From NCBI RefSeq assembly GCF_009725995.1, contig NZ_RCNS01000004.1, positions 558,001 through 622,000 on the forward strand: a DNA stretch of 64,000 bases, given 5' to 3'. The position numbers were made by a program, and so were the translations under genes. The notes beneath the pieces are model-generated. The model had not been told where the DNA came from. It ran no database searches and was given only the letters and a program-made list of their open reading frames with translations. The DNA is from Zobellia laminariae. Lineage in GTDB: Bacteria; Bacteroidota; Bacteroidia; Flavobacteriales; Flavobacteriaceae. Shown here piece by piece: positions 1 to 10,889 of this stretch (positions within the stretch are counted from its first letter, which is position 1; each line of letters opens with the position of its first letter).

Positions 1-1383
1 AAAGCGAGAAGAAATCTCAAATCCTTCTATTTTATGACTCAGTTTCCAAACGCTCCCTTCATTTTTCATTATTGCTAAACCTGAATAATGGCCAAGCAGA
101 AGCTTGTCAGGTTGATTGGGAATAGTCCTAAAGTCCCATACCCCATCAACATGCGCAACTAATGAAGCCTTGTTGTCATCAATAGAAAAAACTCCGTTAT
201 TGTGTCCACATAGTAATTCGTCGTTCGCGGCGTAAAGTGACCAAACTTGTCCTTCTGTTCCTTTGATAAATTTTAATCTTTCGTTAGAATCTACATTTTT
301 GTAGAATAGTCCTTGATTGGTGCCAATATAAAGTTTTCCCTTGTGTGTAATAGAAGCATAGGTTGTTCCAAAAGTACCGTCTCTATCATTATATTCCCTG
401 ATATAAGATTGCCTGTTTATGCAATCCAGACCATTGTCTAAGGCGGCCCAAATATTAGCGTTTGCGTCTTCAAATAAATTTAGTACGGTATTGTTACTTA
501 AACCATTCGTTTGGTTAATTATGCTGGTTATTAGACCATCCTTTGACATTGAAACAATACCCTTTGAGATGGTACCCAACATAAAACTATTATCTCTTAA
601 TTGAATACCTCTGAACACACGTGTGTTCTTAAGTAACGTATCTGCGGGAAGATTCCATTTTTCAAGTGTTTGATTTTTTATCTTGTACAGCCCTTTGGTT
701 CGTGTCAATACTACCAGCCCGTCATTTGCGGAGAAGATGTTAAGTAGAAATTTAATGTTGAGGTTTTTCGGTATGGTAGCAATTAATTTTTCCGTTCCGT
801 TTTCAAGATTAAATATTCTTCCATCATATTTCTGAAGATAAATTTTCTGACCAACCTTGAATAACCTGTAGTTGTTTTCTTTGTCCGTAGTAAAGTTTAA
901 TTCTTTTGAATCTGTATCATAAAAATAAAGGCGATCGTAAGACTGAAAGATTACGTATTTATCCAACCCTTCAATATTCCAAATAATTTCATCTTCGAAC
1001 AATTCTTCTTTTATAGATTTGGAGATAGAATGGTACTGCATAACCCCATTATTGGTTTTGGTCCAAAAACCAAACTCCATATAACTACCTGTATAAATTT
1101 TATCCTTATAGGAAGATAGGGAACGAATTGCAGCACTGTGGACAGACGGGTATAGAGCCCACCTAGATCCATTATATTCCAATAACCCTTCATTATTTGC
1201 CACAAATATGTTGCCTTGATGATTTTGTGTTACGTCCCAATTTTGATTTTCGGCACCATATTCTGAAGCTGAAAACTTAATGATTGGTGGTGTTTCTTGG
1301 GGATATAAAAATTGAAACACCAAAAATAATATAGCCGAAAGTTTGTAATATCTTTCAAAACTTAAGGTTGTGGAGTTAAGCAT
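1..1383 (-). CDS. Two-component-type propeller sensor, N-terminal part (runs off the left edge)
   Basis: About 461 residues are visible, starting at the ATG at 1383. A hydrophobic signal-like segment (LSAILFLVFQFLYPQ) is followed by repeated propeller blades of the Reg_prop type, for example NIFVANNEGLLEYNGSRW, LYIGTNQGLFYKN and NIWAALDNGLDCINR. In this family the periplasmic propeller recognises oligosaccharides. The C-terminal part (Y_Y_Y domain, membrane segment, then a kinase/AraC or LuxR-type output) lies outside the window, so the output type cannot be read. The gene is divergent from the carbohydrate-active protein at 2082 and sits at the edge of the SusC/SusD locus, so it is likely that locus's regulator (inference). 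A TAnnTTTG match on the minus strand (1416-1423) lies just upstream. Confidence 0.82.
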   Translation of the reverse strand, partial: MLNSTTLSFERYYKLSAILFLVFQFLYPQETPPIIKFSASEYGAENQNWDVTQNHQGNIFVANNEGLLEYNGSRWALYPSVHSAAIRSLSSYKDKIYTGSYMEFGFWTKTNNGVMQYHSISKSIKEELFEDEIIWNIEGLDKYVIFQSYDRLYFYDTDSKELNFTTDKENNYRLFKVGQKIYLQKYDGRIFNLENGTEKLIATIPKNLNIKFLLNIFSANDGLVVLTRTKGLYKIKNQTLEKWNLPADTLLKNTRVFRGIQLRDNSFMLGTISKGIVSMSKDGLITSIINQTNGLSNNTVLNLFEDANANIWAALDNGLDCINRQSYIREYNDRDGTFGTTYASITHKGKLYIGTNQGLFYKNVDSNERLKFIKGTEGQVWSLYAANDELLCGHNNGVFSIDDNKASLVAHVDGVWDFRTIPNQPDKLLLGHYSGLAIMKNEGSVWKLSHKIEGFEISSRF

Positions 1384-2081
1384 GTTTTATATTATGAAAT
1401 CTATAGTTCTTCAAACAAATTTATAAATATGAAATTTGGCGACAGAGCTTGTCATAGATAATATAGCTTATTTAATTCAGACACACTCTATATCTATCTC
1501 AATCATAGTATAAGTTAGGAGTAAGCTCATTTCGGAGCGGAAGACTATTTTTTTTTTCAAGCTCTTTACTTGTTTTTTATTACTATAATACCTTGTATTG
1601 AAATTTTAAGGTACTGGATTTCATTTCAGTAATTTCAGCATTTTTTTATTGGTAACCAATATGAATAACTTATCTTCTTTTGTAACATTCTTATTGACCT
1701 ACCCACGAAAAGGAGGTTTATGGTATTAGTTATCTGCATTAGGGTACCAGAAGAAAAATAGACATTTCAGAGTTTTTTTTAATTACTATTTGCTGTATAT
1801 ATTTTAGGGGAGGAAAAGTTTTACTTCATTTATTACTACTCAACATCTTATTTTTAGAAGATAGCCACTTTATCTATGTATATACATACAACTACATTTT
1901 GTTTACTCTAAGATACAGGTATGATAATTTTAATCATGAATTTCCCTTTTAGTTCCGGTTGGGAATTGTGAAGCCTTTAGACTGTTTTATTCTTATTGCT
2001 GTTTTTGAGATAAACACACAGGAAAATGACTTTGCTCCAGCGAATAAAGTTAGTCCTCCATTAACTGTTAAAAACAAAAAA
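1384..2081. other. Long divergent intergenic region (about 700 bp)
   Basis: This AT-rich region separates the minus-strand sensor from the plus-strand propeller/hydrolase candidate. It should hold both promoters and any operator. I see no convincing gene: a 22-codon frame starting near 1661 has no recognisable features. An open extension of the downstream gene from 1959 lacks a signal peptide and is probably untranslated leader. Confidence 0.5.
1416..1423 (-). promoter_or_regulatory. Candidate -7 element (TAAATTTG) for the left-edge sensor
   Basis: Read on the minus strand this is TAAATTTG, matching the Bacteroidota -7 consensus TAnnTTTG, about 33 bases before the ATG at 1383. No clear -33 TTTG is seen, so the call is weak. 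Confidence 0.3.
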
Positions 2082-4718
2082 ATGATTATCCGTCTTGTAA
2101 TAATTTCATTCTTTTTATGCACTACTTGTTTAAAGTCACAAGTTGTTGAAGATAATGCAGGTGTAACCCATATTGTTGTAGCAAAGTCTGGTAGCACGTC
2201 ATTTTTGTATACCTCAGAGCTGGATGGTGCTATTTCGGCCCACGATATTAAAGGAAAAAGATTGTGGAGAATGACTCTAGAACCAAAAGCTGTGTTGTTT
2301 GAAATTAATGCTGCGGATATAAATAATGATGGTATAGACGAACTTATTTCGGCCAGCGCAAATGGAAATATTTACTGTCATGACGTTGATGGCGAATTAC
2401 TTTGGGAATTTAAGCCGAAACACAAGGTCCGATTCTCGGAAGTGGCAGTAATAAAAAATGAAAAGGTTCAGATCTTTGCTGGAGGCAATGATAATAAATT
2501 ATACGAGCTGGATGCAAAGGGAAACTTAGTTTCCGTTACCAAAATAAAAGGTGTTGTAAGAAAAATAGAGTCAGGTAAATTTTTAGACGCAAAAAAAGAA
2601 AGTCTATTTATTATGACTTACTCTCACGATAAATTTAGGTGGGATTATTTTGGTTTCATGGACCCATTATCCAAAAAAACAATAAAATCCTTATCATTAA
2701 AAAAGGTGCCAGATGCAAATATGACTCGTGCTATGGTCACCGATATTACTATTGCTGATTTCGACCATGATCAAAAAGACGATATATTATTATTCGGGGA
2801 CCTGAATTTCAAATCTTACATAATGGCTTTAAATAGCAATTTTGAGATTCTTATGCAGTACCAAGGCACGAAAAAAGAAACCCAACGCTATGCGCATTCA
2901 CAAGGAACTTATATTGAAAATCAAGAGTTGATAATGTTTCAACATGGTGGAATAACAAAAACTCTTGATATAAAAGGTAAAGTCTTAGGACAAAGCGGTG
3001 AGAGGTATGGTGCAATGGTATATAATGACTTTGCCGTTGATGCTAACACCAATCAACTCGTAGCAGCCGGTACGGTTGACGGCGGTGACTACCTACATTT
3101 TTTTGACTTGAATAAACAAGATTGGATTACGACTAGATATGAAAAAGGAGGAAGAATGCTTGAGGTCGAGAAAAACATACAGAAGCTTTATGAACAAACT
3201 TTAAATTTTAAGTTACCTGAATACCAAAGTTCCTCCAAAAAGGAATGGGTAATGATTACTGCCAAGCAACCCAATGACAAGGTTCTAAAGCTTAATGGAG
3301 CGCCTATAAAAATTATAACTCAAAAAGCTCCAAAAGAGAGTACGGAACGCTCAGAACTGGAACTCATTATGGGGCCCATTGCATTAAAAAAAGATAAGCG
3401 GGGGAACTATAAAGATTCTCGGGAAGATATTATACAAATGGCTAAAGAATTTGAAGCTAACGGACATCCATTTGCTTTTTGGGCAGGGCATGGTAATGAC
3501 CCTTTTTATATTCGGATAGAAACACTAGAAAAAGTATTAGAGGTAGCTCCTAACACCTGTTATGGCTTTATTTATGCCGAAATGGACAACGTAGAAGACC
3601 CCAGAGTGATACATTTTGTTAATGATTATATGCCTAGGCTTGCCAAGGCCATTCGCAAACACAATCGTGCAAAGCTCTATTTTAGAAATAAAAATATGTT
3701 CTGGGCGGCTACATCTCATTTGCCATTATGGAAGGAACTCTTTTTCTCTGACCAGTACAATGATATTTTGGTTCCCGCTTCTGAAGACACAAGTAACAGA
3801 ATACAAGACTTAAACTTAGCGGGTCGCATTGGTATGTATGCTGGCGGCTATATAAATGATTTTGCAATGCGTTTGGTGGATGACAACCCTACTAGTTGGA
3901 GACCACTTTCTCCAGGGGGACAAAATTCTATTTCCCCCTTTTTAAGGCAAGGAGTTGTTATGGCTGCTTACGGAGCTCGTTATGGTATCATCTTTAATAA
4001 CCCCTTTGTTGAAGAACCAGGTTACGATGTGCTTTTTGCCTTAATGACATCGGGGGTGCTACCAGTTGTAGAAAAAGAGAATATACAGTCAATAGGGTCA
4101 TGGCATTTAATTAAAAATATAGATGAACATCTTGTCCATTCGGTAGATAGTCATCATAATTTACTGCAATATCAGGAAGATGATGATGAAGCAATTTTTT
4201 CGGTTGCGCAAATGCATTGGGCGGGCACCAATATACCGGATTATGATTTTTCCAAAATGCTGGGGGTAAATTATCGTTGGCTAAACTATATGCCAACATT
4301 ACCTTATGGAATGATTCCAATAGCGCCAGTGGAATACCAGCCTGATTTAAAGAAAAAAGACTTCCCATATATTGTAACTGATGGAAAAAATGGATATAAA
4401 AATGACCAATCTATTATTGCTTCTAAATTTGGACAAATCATGAAAGAAGCCGCAGGAAAAGGTGTAGAAAACCTAGACGTAATAGTCTCTGGGGTATCTT
4501 GGTCAGTCATTAAAATAGACGAATACCATAGTAGGGTAGTATTGGTTGATCCAGGCTATATCAACCCTAAAAAGAGAATCGCTACCATTCAATTTCAAAA
4601 CAGGTATCCTAAATCAGTAAAAGATATTTTGAGCGGGGAAGAACTCATACATAAGGATAACTCTTTTAGTGTAGATGTCCCTGCTGGGTCAATGCGCTTT
4701 ATTGACATATCCTACTAA
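2082..4718 (+). CDS. Secreted propeller plus catalytic-domain protein, lambda-carrageenase (GH150)-like candidate
   Basis: The 878-residue protein starts at the ATG at 2082, which gives a clean signal peptide (MIIRLVIISFFLCTTC); the frame is open further upstream to 1959, but that stretch looks like leader. Residues about 25-370 form a PQQ/FG-GAP-like propeller, with acidic Ca-loop motifs DINNDGIDEL (about 79) and DFDHDQKDDIL (about 227). The remaining 500 residues form a large domain without a common signature; it contains FAFWAGHGNDPFYI, YAEMDNVEDPRV and YGARYGIIFNNPF. This layout (N-terminal propeller, large unique C-terminal domain, about 100 kDa) is that of the lambda-carrageenase family GH150. 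The family call rests on architecture and on the neighbouring SusCD, sulfatases and GH82-like gene, not on a database match. The alternative is an uncharacterised glycoside hydrolase or lyase. It lies upstream of SusC in the same direction with a 420 bp gap. Confidence 0.5.
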   Translation: MIIRLVIISFFLCTTCLKSQVVEDNAGVTHIVVAKSGSTSFLYTSELDGAISAHDIKGKRLWRMTLEPKAVLFEINAADINNDGIDELISASANGNIYCHDVDGELLWEFKPKHKVRFSEVAVIKNEKVQIFAGGNDNKLYELDAKGNLVSVTKIKGVVRKIESGKFLDAKKESLFIMTYSHDKFRWDYFGFMDPLSKKTIKSLSLKKVPDANMTRAMVTDITIADFDHDQKDDILLFGDLNFKSYIMALNSNFEILMQYQGTKKETQRYAHSQGTYIENQELIMFQHGGITKTLDIKGKVLGQSGERYGAMVYNDFAVDANTNQLVAAGTVDGGDYLHFFDLNKQDWITTRYEKGGRMLEVEKNIQKLYEQTLNFKLPEYQSSSKKEWVMITAKQPNDKVLKLNGAPIKIITQKAPKESTERSELELIMGPIALKKDKRGNYKDSREDIIQMAKEFEANGHPFAFWAGHGNDPFYIRIETLEKVLEVAPNTCYGFIYAEMDNVEDPRVIHFVNDYMPRLAKAIRKHNRAKLYFRNKNMFWAATSHLPLWKELFFSDQYNDILVPASEDTSNRIQDLNLAGRIGMYAGGYINDFAMRLVDDNPTSWRPLSPGGQNSISPFLRQGVVMAAYGARYGIIFNNPFVEEPGYDVLFALMTSGVLPVVEKENIQSIGSWHLIKNIDEHLVHSVDSHHNLLQYQEDDDEAIFSVAQMHWAGTNIPDYDFSKMLGVNYRWLNYMPTLPYGMIPIAPVEYQPDLKKKDFPYIVTDGKNGYKNDQSIIASKFGQIMKEAAGKGVENLDVIVSGVSWSVIKIDEYHSRVVLVDPGYINPKKRIATIQFQNRYPKSVKDILSGEELIHKDNSFSVDVPAGSMRFIDISY

Positions 4719-5141
4719 ATAAAAGTGTAGCTAACTCGTGCCAAATTAAAAGCTGTTTATAAGACCTAAAGCGTTTCTTTTCAGGAACAAATTTTAAAAT
4801 GAACTTGATTTAAAGTCCATTTAAATACTTCTTGCAAAATATAGTAGTATAACAATTTAGTCCTAACAGTTCTAATTTATTGGATTACCCCTTTCTTAAA
4901 ATAGGCCTTATTTCTTCACATATATTATCAGACCTATAAATCTCATAAACCCACTCTTATTGTATAAAATGAGCTTTAGGAATACTACTCTTTAATTGAG
5001 AATCATATAATTTATTGAGATTCAATTGATTGTATTTGTGTTTTTTACGGATAGCTACATTTTTTTTACGCTTGAATACAGTTTTGTACTTCATACAATG
5101 GAGTTTTAACAAATAATTAGCACACCGTTAAATAAATCAAA
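4719..5141. other. Intergenic region upstream of susC
   Basis: This 423 bp AT-rich region has no gene that I can see. It ends with an A-rich leader and contains the candidate SusC promoter at 5035-5063. Confidence 0.5.
5035..5063 (+). promoter_or_regulatory. Candidate SusC promoter (-33 TTTG, -7 TACATTTT)
   Basis: TTTG at 5035-5038 is followed, after 17 bases, by TACATTTT at 5056-5063, a 7/8 match to the Bacteroidota -7 element TAnnTTTG. Initiation would lie near 5070, leaving a leader of about 70 bases before the ATG at 5142. This is pattern matching only. Confidence 0.35.
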
Positions 5142-8100
5142 ATGAAAAAAACTCAAAAAAAAAACCAACCCTGTAAGACGCAAATCGTTCCGTTTGCTCA
5201 TACTTCTGTGCCTCTCATTTTCATGGATGCACGCACAAGAAATTACAGTAACAGGAAAAATCACAAGTTCAGATGATAGTATGCCCTTGCCTGGCGCCAA
5301 TGTAGTTGTAAAAGGAACTTCCGTTGGCGTAACCAGTGATTTTGATGGACTATATAGCATAAATGTGCCACAGGGTGGTACTACTTTGATATTCTCGTAT
5401 ATAGGTTATAAGAACACGGAAATTGTAATTAGTGGTAAAACAACAATTAATGCTGATTTGGAAATTGATGCCTCTGAATTGGACGAAGTTGTCGTTATCG
5501 GATTTGGAACTGTTAAAAAGAAAGAATTGACCGGAGCAGTGTCTCAGGTAAAGGCAGAAGCTATAAAGGAGTTTGTAACTCCGGATTTGGGCAGCGCCCT
5601 TCAAGGCCAGATTGCCGGTGTAAACATTACGGCATCTTCAGGCGAGCCTGGAGCGCAATCTAATATCCAAATTAGGGGAATTACATCGCTAAGTGGATCA
5701 AATACACCACTATTTGTTGTAGACGGTATTCCACAGCAGGGAGATCCACGTTTGAGTCCTAATGAGATTGAAACTATAGACGTACTAAAGGATGCTGCTT
5801 CTGCGGCTGTTTATGGTACACGTGGTGCCGCGGGTGTAATTCTTATCACTACCAAAAGAGGTAAGGAAGGGTCTATGAAAGTAGATTTTGATCATACTTA
5901 CGGAATACAAAGATTGGGTTCTGGAACGCCTATAATGAATACCGAAGATCAGTTGTATTTTGAAACACAACAAAACAATTATTTTCCAGAAGCCTTTTCG
6001 CCTGGCCCAGCTAGACCAGAATGGTTAAATAATGATAATGATTTTACCGATTTTGTGTTGGTAGACCATGCAGAAAGCCAAACATACGGCCTTAACGTTT
6101 CAGGTGGTGCCAGTGGGTTTACCTATAATGTAGTCGGAGGTTATTTTAGTGCGGATGGAGTGCTCACTGGCTCTAACTTTAAAAGATACAATGGTAGAGC
6201 TACTACAACTTATAATACGGACAATTGGAAGATAGATGCTAGTGTAGGCTATATTTTAGAGGATAATAAAAGAGCTACGGATAATCTATTGACAAACGCA
6301 ATTAGGTATAGGCCTTACTTCCCCATTTTGGATCAAGATTCAGATGTCTTTTATATTGAAGAGGGTAATGGAGGGGTTACAACTCCTTTGAATACTGTGG
6401 CCCAAAATATTAAGCGTAGGGATAGGGAAAGGACAGATAAAATTAATGCAAGTTTAAGTGTTACCAGAAATATTGCTGAGGGATTAAACTTTACCTCCAG
6501 AATAGGAACGAACGTAACGAACACCATTCGAAATATATTCCGTCCAAAATTTGAGCTTATTGATATAGCAACGGGATTTTCTGAAGTAGACCCCTTAAAA
6601 AGTGGTGTTTCTGCAGAAGCTTCTAGATTGAGCACGTTTAGTTGGGACGGTAGTCTAAACTATAAAAAGTCGTTCGGGAACCACAACATAGATGCATTGG
6701 TAAGTAGTTCTTTTGATGAGAGAAATTTTCAATCCTTTCTTGCAGGACGAAATGGGGTAGTGTCCAATGCAGTCCAAGTTTTAAACGGATCATCTCAAGA
6801 CCAAACGGCAGATTCAGGGTTTAACTATGTGAGAAAAAATGTTGGTTTTCTTGGTCGACTGCAATATAATTACAAAGGTAAATATCTGCTGAGCGTTCTT
6901 GCTCGTCGTGATGCCTCAAGTAAATTCGGGAAAGACTTCAGATGGGGAACATTTCCCTCAATATCGGCAGCTTGGAATGTTTCTGATGAAGGCTTCTGGA
7001 AAAATTTGCTACCAACAATCAACAATTTTAAAATTAGGGCCAGCCAAGGTACTGTGGGTAATGACAGTTTTGGCGATTATGTTTTTGCATCAACGGTATC
7101 GCAAGAACGTGACTATATATTTGATGAGAACGACCTGAATGTCACATTGGGATCGGCAATTGTTCAATATGCCAATCCATCCGTTAAATGGGAAACTTCG
7201 GTTTCAAATAACATAGGAATAGATCTTGGGTTTTTTAACAACAAATTTACTTTAACCGCAGATTATTATGTAACTAATAAAGAGGATATGTTGTTCCCTA
7301 TTCGTTTGCCTGGGTCAACAGGAGTGGTAAATGGCCAGCCTCAAAATGTTACGCTTAATATTGGGGATATGACCAACAAAGGTTTGGAAATTGGAGCCAA
7401 TTATAGAGCCAATTTGGGCCAAAGTACTTTAAGTATGGGGGCCACCTTTACAAAAAATAGAAATGAGATTACTAGAATGGCAGAAGGCAATGATTTGATT
7501 TTTAACCCTAATGCCCAATTGTTGGGAACTCCTGTAACCGTCTTTGTAGTAGGGAGGGAGGCCGCAGCATTTTATCTACACCAAACCAATGGTACCATAA
7601 AGAACGAAGCACAATTGGAGGCGTATAAAGAACTGGACATAAACGCACGTTTGGGAGATTTAATGTACACGGATCAGCCTACAGTAGATACTAACAATGA
7701 TGGTGTTCCTGATGCTGGGGACGGCGTAATAAACGATAATGACCGGGTTTACTCCGGTAGTGGCCTACCCGATTTTGAACTTGGTTTTAATCTAAACTGG
7801 GCTTACAAAAATTTTGACCTATCTATGAACTGGTATGCTTCTGTGGGTGCTGAAATTCTTAATGGAACAAAGGCAGATGCAATGACAAGGGGTCGGCACC
7901 AAAATCTGGTTAACATGTGGACACCTGATAACACCTCTTCCAATATACCTTTTTATATAGATAGAGCAGGTAGACACCCTAATTACAATGGGGATACTGA
8001 TCTTTGGATAGAAAATGGCGATTACCTTAGACTGAAGTTAGTTTCATTGGGGTATATGTTGCCCACTGATGTTTCCGAAAAAATCGGAATGAACAAACTG

Positions 8101-8256
8101 CGACTTTTTGTCTCTGCCCAAAACCCTTTAACATTAACCGGTTACGATGGTTATGACCCGGAAGTAGGCGGAGGAAATATAGCTCAAAGGGGATTAGATC
8201 TATCAAAATTTCCTTTGACACAGTTGTATTCATTAGGTGTTAATATCTCATTTTAA
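5142..8256 (+). CDS. susC-like: SusC-like TonB-dependent outer-membrane receptor (start one base out of frame)
   Basis: This is the outer-membrane importer of the locus. The readable frame starts at a TTG at 5194 and gives 1020 residues: the second half of a signal peptide (LLCLSFSWMHAQ), a carboxypeptidase-regulatory-like domain (about 10-85, ITVTGKITSSDDSMPLPGAN), a TonB plug (DEVVVIGFGTVKKKELTGAV; LFVVDGIPQ; AASAAVYGTRGAAGVILI), and a long beta-barrel ending in a terminal Phe (YSLGVNISF). Upstream codons in the same frame read KKLKKKTNPVRRKSFRL, the standard flavobacterial SusC N-terminus. The ATG belonging to it (5142) is separated by a run of seven A where six would keep the frame, followed by a run of ten A. 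The intended protein is therefore about 1037 residues. SusD follows 16 bases downstream. The function is certain at family level; the substrate is inferred from the sulfatases nearby. Confidence 0.93.
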
Positions 8257-8272
8257 TTGTAAAATATAAATC

Positions 8273-10012
8273 ATGAAAAATAAAATATACTTCGTAATAG
8301 TAATGCTGGCAGGAGCCTTACAATCCTGTTCGGATTATTTGGATGAACAAAACCCCAATTCACTTTCTACGGATACGTACTGGACTAGTTTAGAAGAATC
8401 GGAATCTAACCTAACATCTGTTTATGGTGCCATGCTAGACAATTGGGTGTTGGATATTGAAGACGAATTTTTTCGCACCGATCTAGCCCACCCCGGTAAG
8501 AGAACTAACCCTACTGGAGCCTATCTGCCTTGGTACCAACAGCGTTTACTGGCAGATAATGCCGCTGTGGGAAAACAATGGGATTCTAAGTACCGTGTAA
8601 TATGGAGGGCAAATCAGGTAATTGAGGGACTTAACGGAATGTCCCCAGATTTAAAAAGTAACGAGCGATGGACGGAACAAATGGCTCAGGCTCGTTTCTT
8701 TAGAGGACTTATGCACTTCTATCTGCACAATATTTTTAACGATGGTAAAATAATTATTCGAGATAAAATTCCTCAAGAATCTACGGACTATTCCAAAAAA
8801 CTTTCTACTTCAGAAGAGGTAATCAATTTTTTCAGGGAAGATTTGGAGTACGCTTACCAGAATTTACCGGCACAATTTGATCAAAAAACGCGGGTAGATG
8901 CCGGTGCAGTAGCAACCATATTGGGTACTAGTTATTTATATGAAGGCAATTATGAAAAGGCCATGATATATTTTGAAGATGTAATCAATAATGGAGCTTA
9001 TGGTTATAGTCTGGAAACAGATGTATCTATATTATTTACGAATACAGGTGATTTTAATTCGGAATCTATTTTTGAGATAAACTATTCAATAGAACACCAA
9101 TTAGAGGATGGCAATTTTGACGAACAATCATTTTTTCATAGGCTTTCCCGTTATTCAGCACCTAGCGGTAGAAACGTGGCAGCAGGTAGAACTATTGGAG
9201 GACAGGGTATCCTACTACCTTCGGCATGGCTTACATATGAATACTCCAATGAACCCATGGATACTCAGGATTCCCGGAATTATATTAATGGTGATGTAAC
9301 CGGCCAATTGCGGACTATACCTTTAAGAGGTTCACAAAGTATAGCAGTAGTAAACGATACTTTGTCACCTTATTACTTATTCAATGCGCCCCAGGTAACT
9401 GCTTTTGACAAGACCTCTTTTTCGTACTATAAAAAATATACAAACCATGATATTGTTAGTGCCGAATTTGATACAGGTACCAGCCCTTGGAAATCTGGTA
9501 GAAACATTGTTGTTAACCGCCTGTCGGGGGTTTATTTAATGTATGCCGAGTGTTTGACTAAAACTGGGGATATAAACGGAGCACTTTCATACATCAATCA
9601 AATAAGACAACGTTGGGGGTTACAACTTTTAGGAGTTTCGGATGGTTCGCCGCATGATTTTGATGGAGAGGTTTATACAGAATCAACTTTAATCAATCAT
9701 TTAATGTATAAAGAATATCCATTAGAATTATCCGTAGAAGGCTTTTCAACACGTTTTATAGATCTACGTAGATGGGGAGTTGCACAAGAAAGGTTCAGTG
9801 AGTTAAGCATGACACCTTTTCATCTAATCGATTTTAGCTATACAGATGCAAAGGGTAAGGAAGCTTTACGGAAACAAAGTTTGCTAGAAAAAGGTCCAGG
9901 AAAGAAAGAGTTTGTAGAATATACAGATGCAGCAAATGCATGGGCATCACCAAACCCCGCTTACCTACCAATTCCCCAGAGCGAAATTCTTAATAATCAG
10001 GAAATCAACTAA
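8273..10012 (+). CDS. susD-like: SusD/RagB-like surface glycan-binding lipoprotein
   Basis: The 579-residue lipoprotein has lipobox Cys19 (ALQSCSDYL). It carries the SusD N-terminal features (YLDEQNPNSLSTDTYW, then AQARFFRGLMHFYL and a TPR-like LGTSYLYEGNYEKAMIYFEDV) and the C-terminal RagB/SusD region (VYLMYAECLTKTGDINGALSY, FIDLRRWG). SusD proteins cap the SusC barrel and bind the glycan. The gene starts 16 bases after susC and is followed after 12 bases by another surface lipoprotein, so the three form one transcript. The length is typical for the family. Confidence 0.94.
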   Translation: MKNKIYFVIVMLAGALQSCSDYLDEQNPNSLSTDTYWTSLEESESNLTSVYGAMLDNWVLDIEDEFFRTDLAHPGKRTNPTGAYLPWYQQRLLADNAAVGKQWDSKYRVIWRANQVIEGLNGMSPDLKSNERWTEQMAQARFFRGLMHFYLHNIFNDGKIIIRDKIPQESTDYSKKLSTSEEVINFFREDLEYAYQNLPAQFDQKTRVDAGAVATILGTSYLYEGNYEKAMIYFEDVINNGAYGYSLETDVSILFTNTGDFNSESIFEINYSIEHQLEDGNFDEQSFFHRLSRYSAPSGRNVAAGRTIGGQGILLPSAWLTYEYSNEPMDTQDSRNYINGDVTGQLRTIPLRGSQSIAVVNDTLSPYYLFNAPQVTAFDKTSFSYYKKYTNHDIVSAEFDTGTSPWKSGRNIVVNRLSGVYLMYAECLTKTGDINGALSYINQIRQRWGLQLLGVSDGSPHDFDGEVYTESTLINHLMYKEYPLELSVEGFSTRFIDLRRWGVAQERFSELSMTPFHLIDFSYTDAKGKEALRKQSLLEKGPGKKEFVEYTDAANAWASPNPAYLPIPQSEILNNQEIN

Positions 10013-10024
10013 AACTTAGAAAAA

Positions 10025-10486
10025 ATGAAGTACATAATAAACCTATCTATTTGCCTGCTAACAATGGTTTTTTTGACCAGTTGTGAAGAAGAAGATTATA
10101 CAGCACCTTATGGAGATTTTTCAAGCTTTACTTGGTGGGTGTCGCCTAAGGATACCTATAATGAAATAGAAAAAACGGTAAGTGTAAATAAATATTTGGC
10201 CTTTAAAGATTTATCACGTGGAGCAATAAGTCATGAGTGGCGTATTCCGGAAGGAAGTAGGTTCTTGAACTCTAGTTTTAAGGAAACAGACACTATATAT
10301 ACTCCGTTCATTATACCTAATGGAGGCGTTGTTACTTCGGAATCTATTGCCTATGTGCTATTTACAGAGGTTGGCGTACATGAAGTGCAACTAGTAAATA
10401 CTTTTGAAGAATCCGTAACTGGTGCCACAAATGTTGAAGGTACATGGAAAGCGGAGCAAACATTTACAATAACAGTGATAGACTAA
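10025..10486 (+). CDS. Small surface lipoprotein with PKD-like fold, putative glycan-binding protein
   Basis: The 153-residue lipoprotein has lipobox Cys20 (VFLTSCEEED). It is one Ig/PKD-like domain: the segments FKDLSRGAISHEWRIPEG and VYVLF/GVHEVQLVNTFEESVTG resemble the core strands of a PKD domain. Third genes after SusD are often SusE/SusF-type or surface glycan-binding proteins, and its position suggests that role. It is shorter than most such proteins, being a single domain. No ligand residues can be named. It ends the plus-strand susC operon. Confidence 0.7.
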   Translation: MKYIINLSICLLTMVFLTSCEEEDYTAPYGDFSSFTWWVSPKDTYNEIEKTVSVNKYLAFKDLSRGAISHEWRIPEGSRFLNSSFKETDTIYTPFIIPNGGVVTSESIAYVLFTEVGVHEVQLVNTFEESVTGATNVEGTWKAEQTFTITVID

Positions 10487-10889
10487 TTTATATTGAATAG
10501 AGAACACCATATTAAGCAGTATAGCTGAGCCAATTCTGCTTAAGGTTTGAAGCGCACCTATTTAGATTTTAATCTTATTAAAAGATGGGAATTTTTTCAT
10601 TGATATCCCATAATGTTGATGAATGTGACGCTGATAATTAGGGTTTAATTAAATTATATGGGCACAACTGCCAGCGGTTGGCCCATAAATATCATATGTA
10701 ACATATAGAATGAGCTCAAACTTGAGTTCAACGTAAGAAGGTGAAGTTATTGTCGTAGATATAGATAAAGACTAAACGTATTTAAGAGTTCTAATTATAG
10801 GTAGAATCAGCTCTGATTTTTTGATTTCGAAAGGAGAACCACTGAAATTTTTTGAGGGTTTTTAGGGTCTTGTTTTCTCAATGAACTGC
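10487..10889. other. Convergent intergenic region
   Basis: About 400 bp lie between the end of the susCD operon and the end of the minus-strand sulfatase operon. I see no gene and no strong intrinsic terminator. Confidence 0.5.

Noticed and set aside
1661..1730. A 22-codon frame with an internal AGGAGG-like sequence
   Set aside because: No features of a real peptide, and AGGAGG is not a strong start signal in this phylum.
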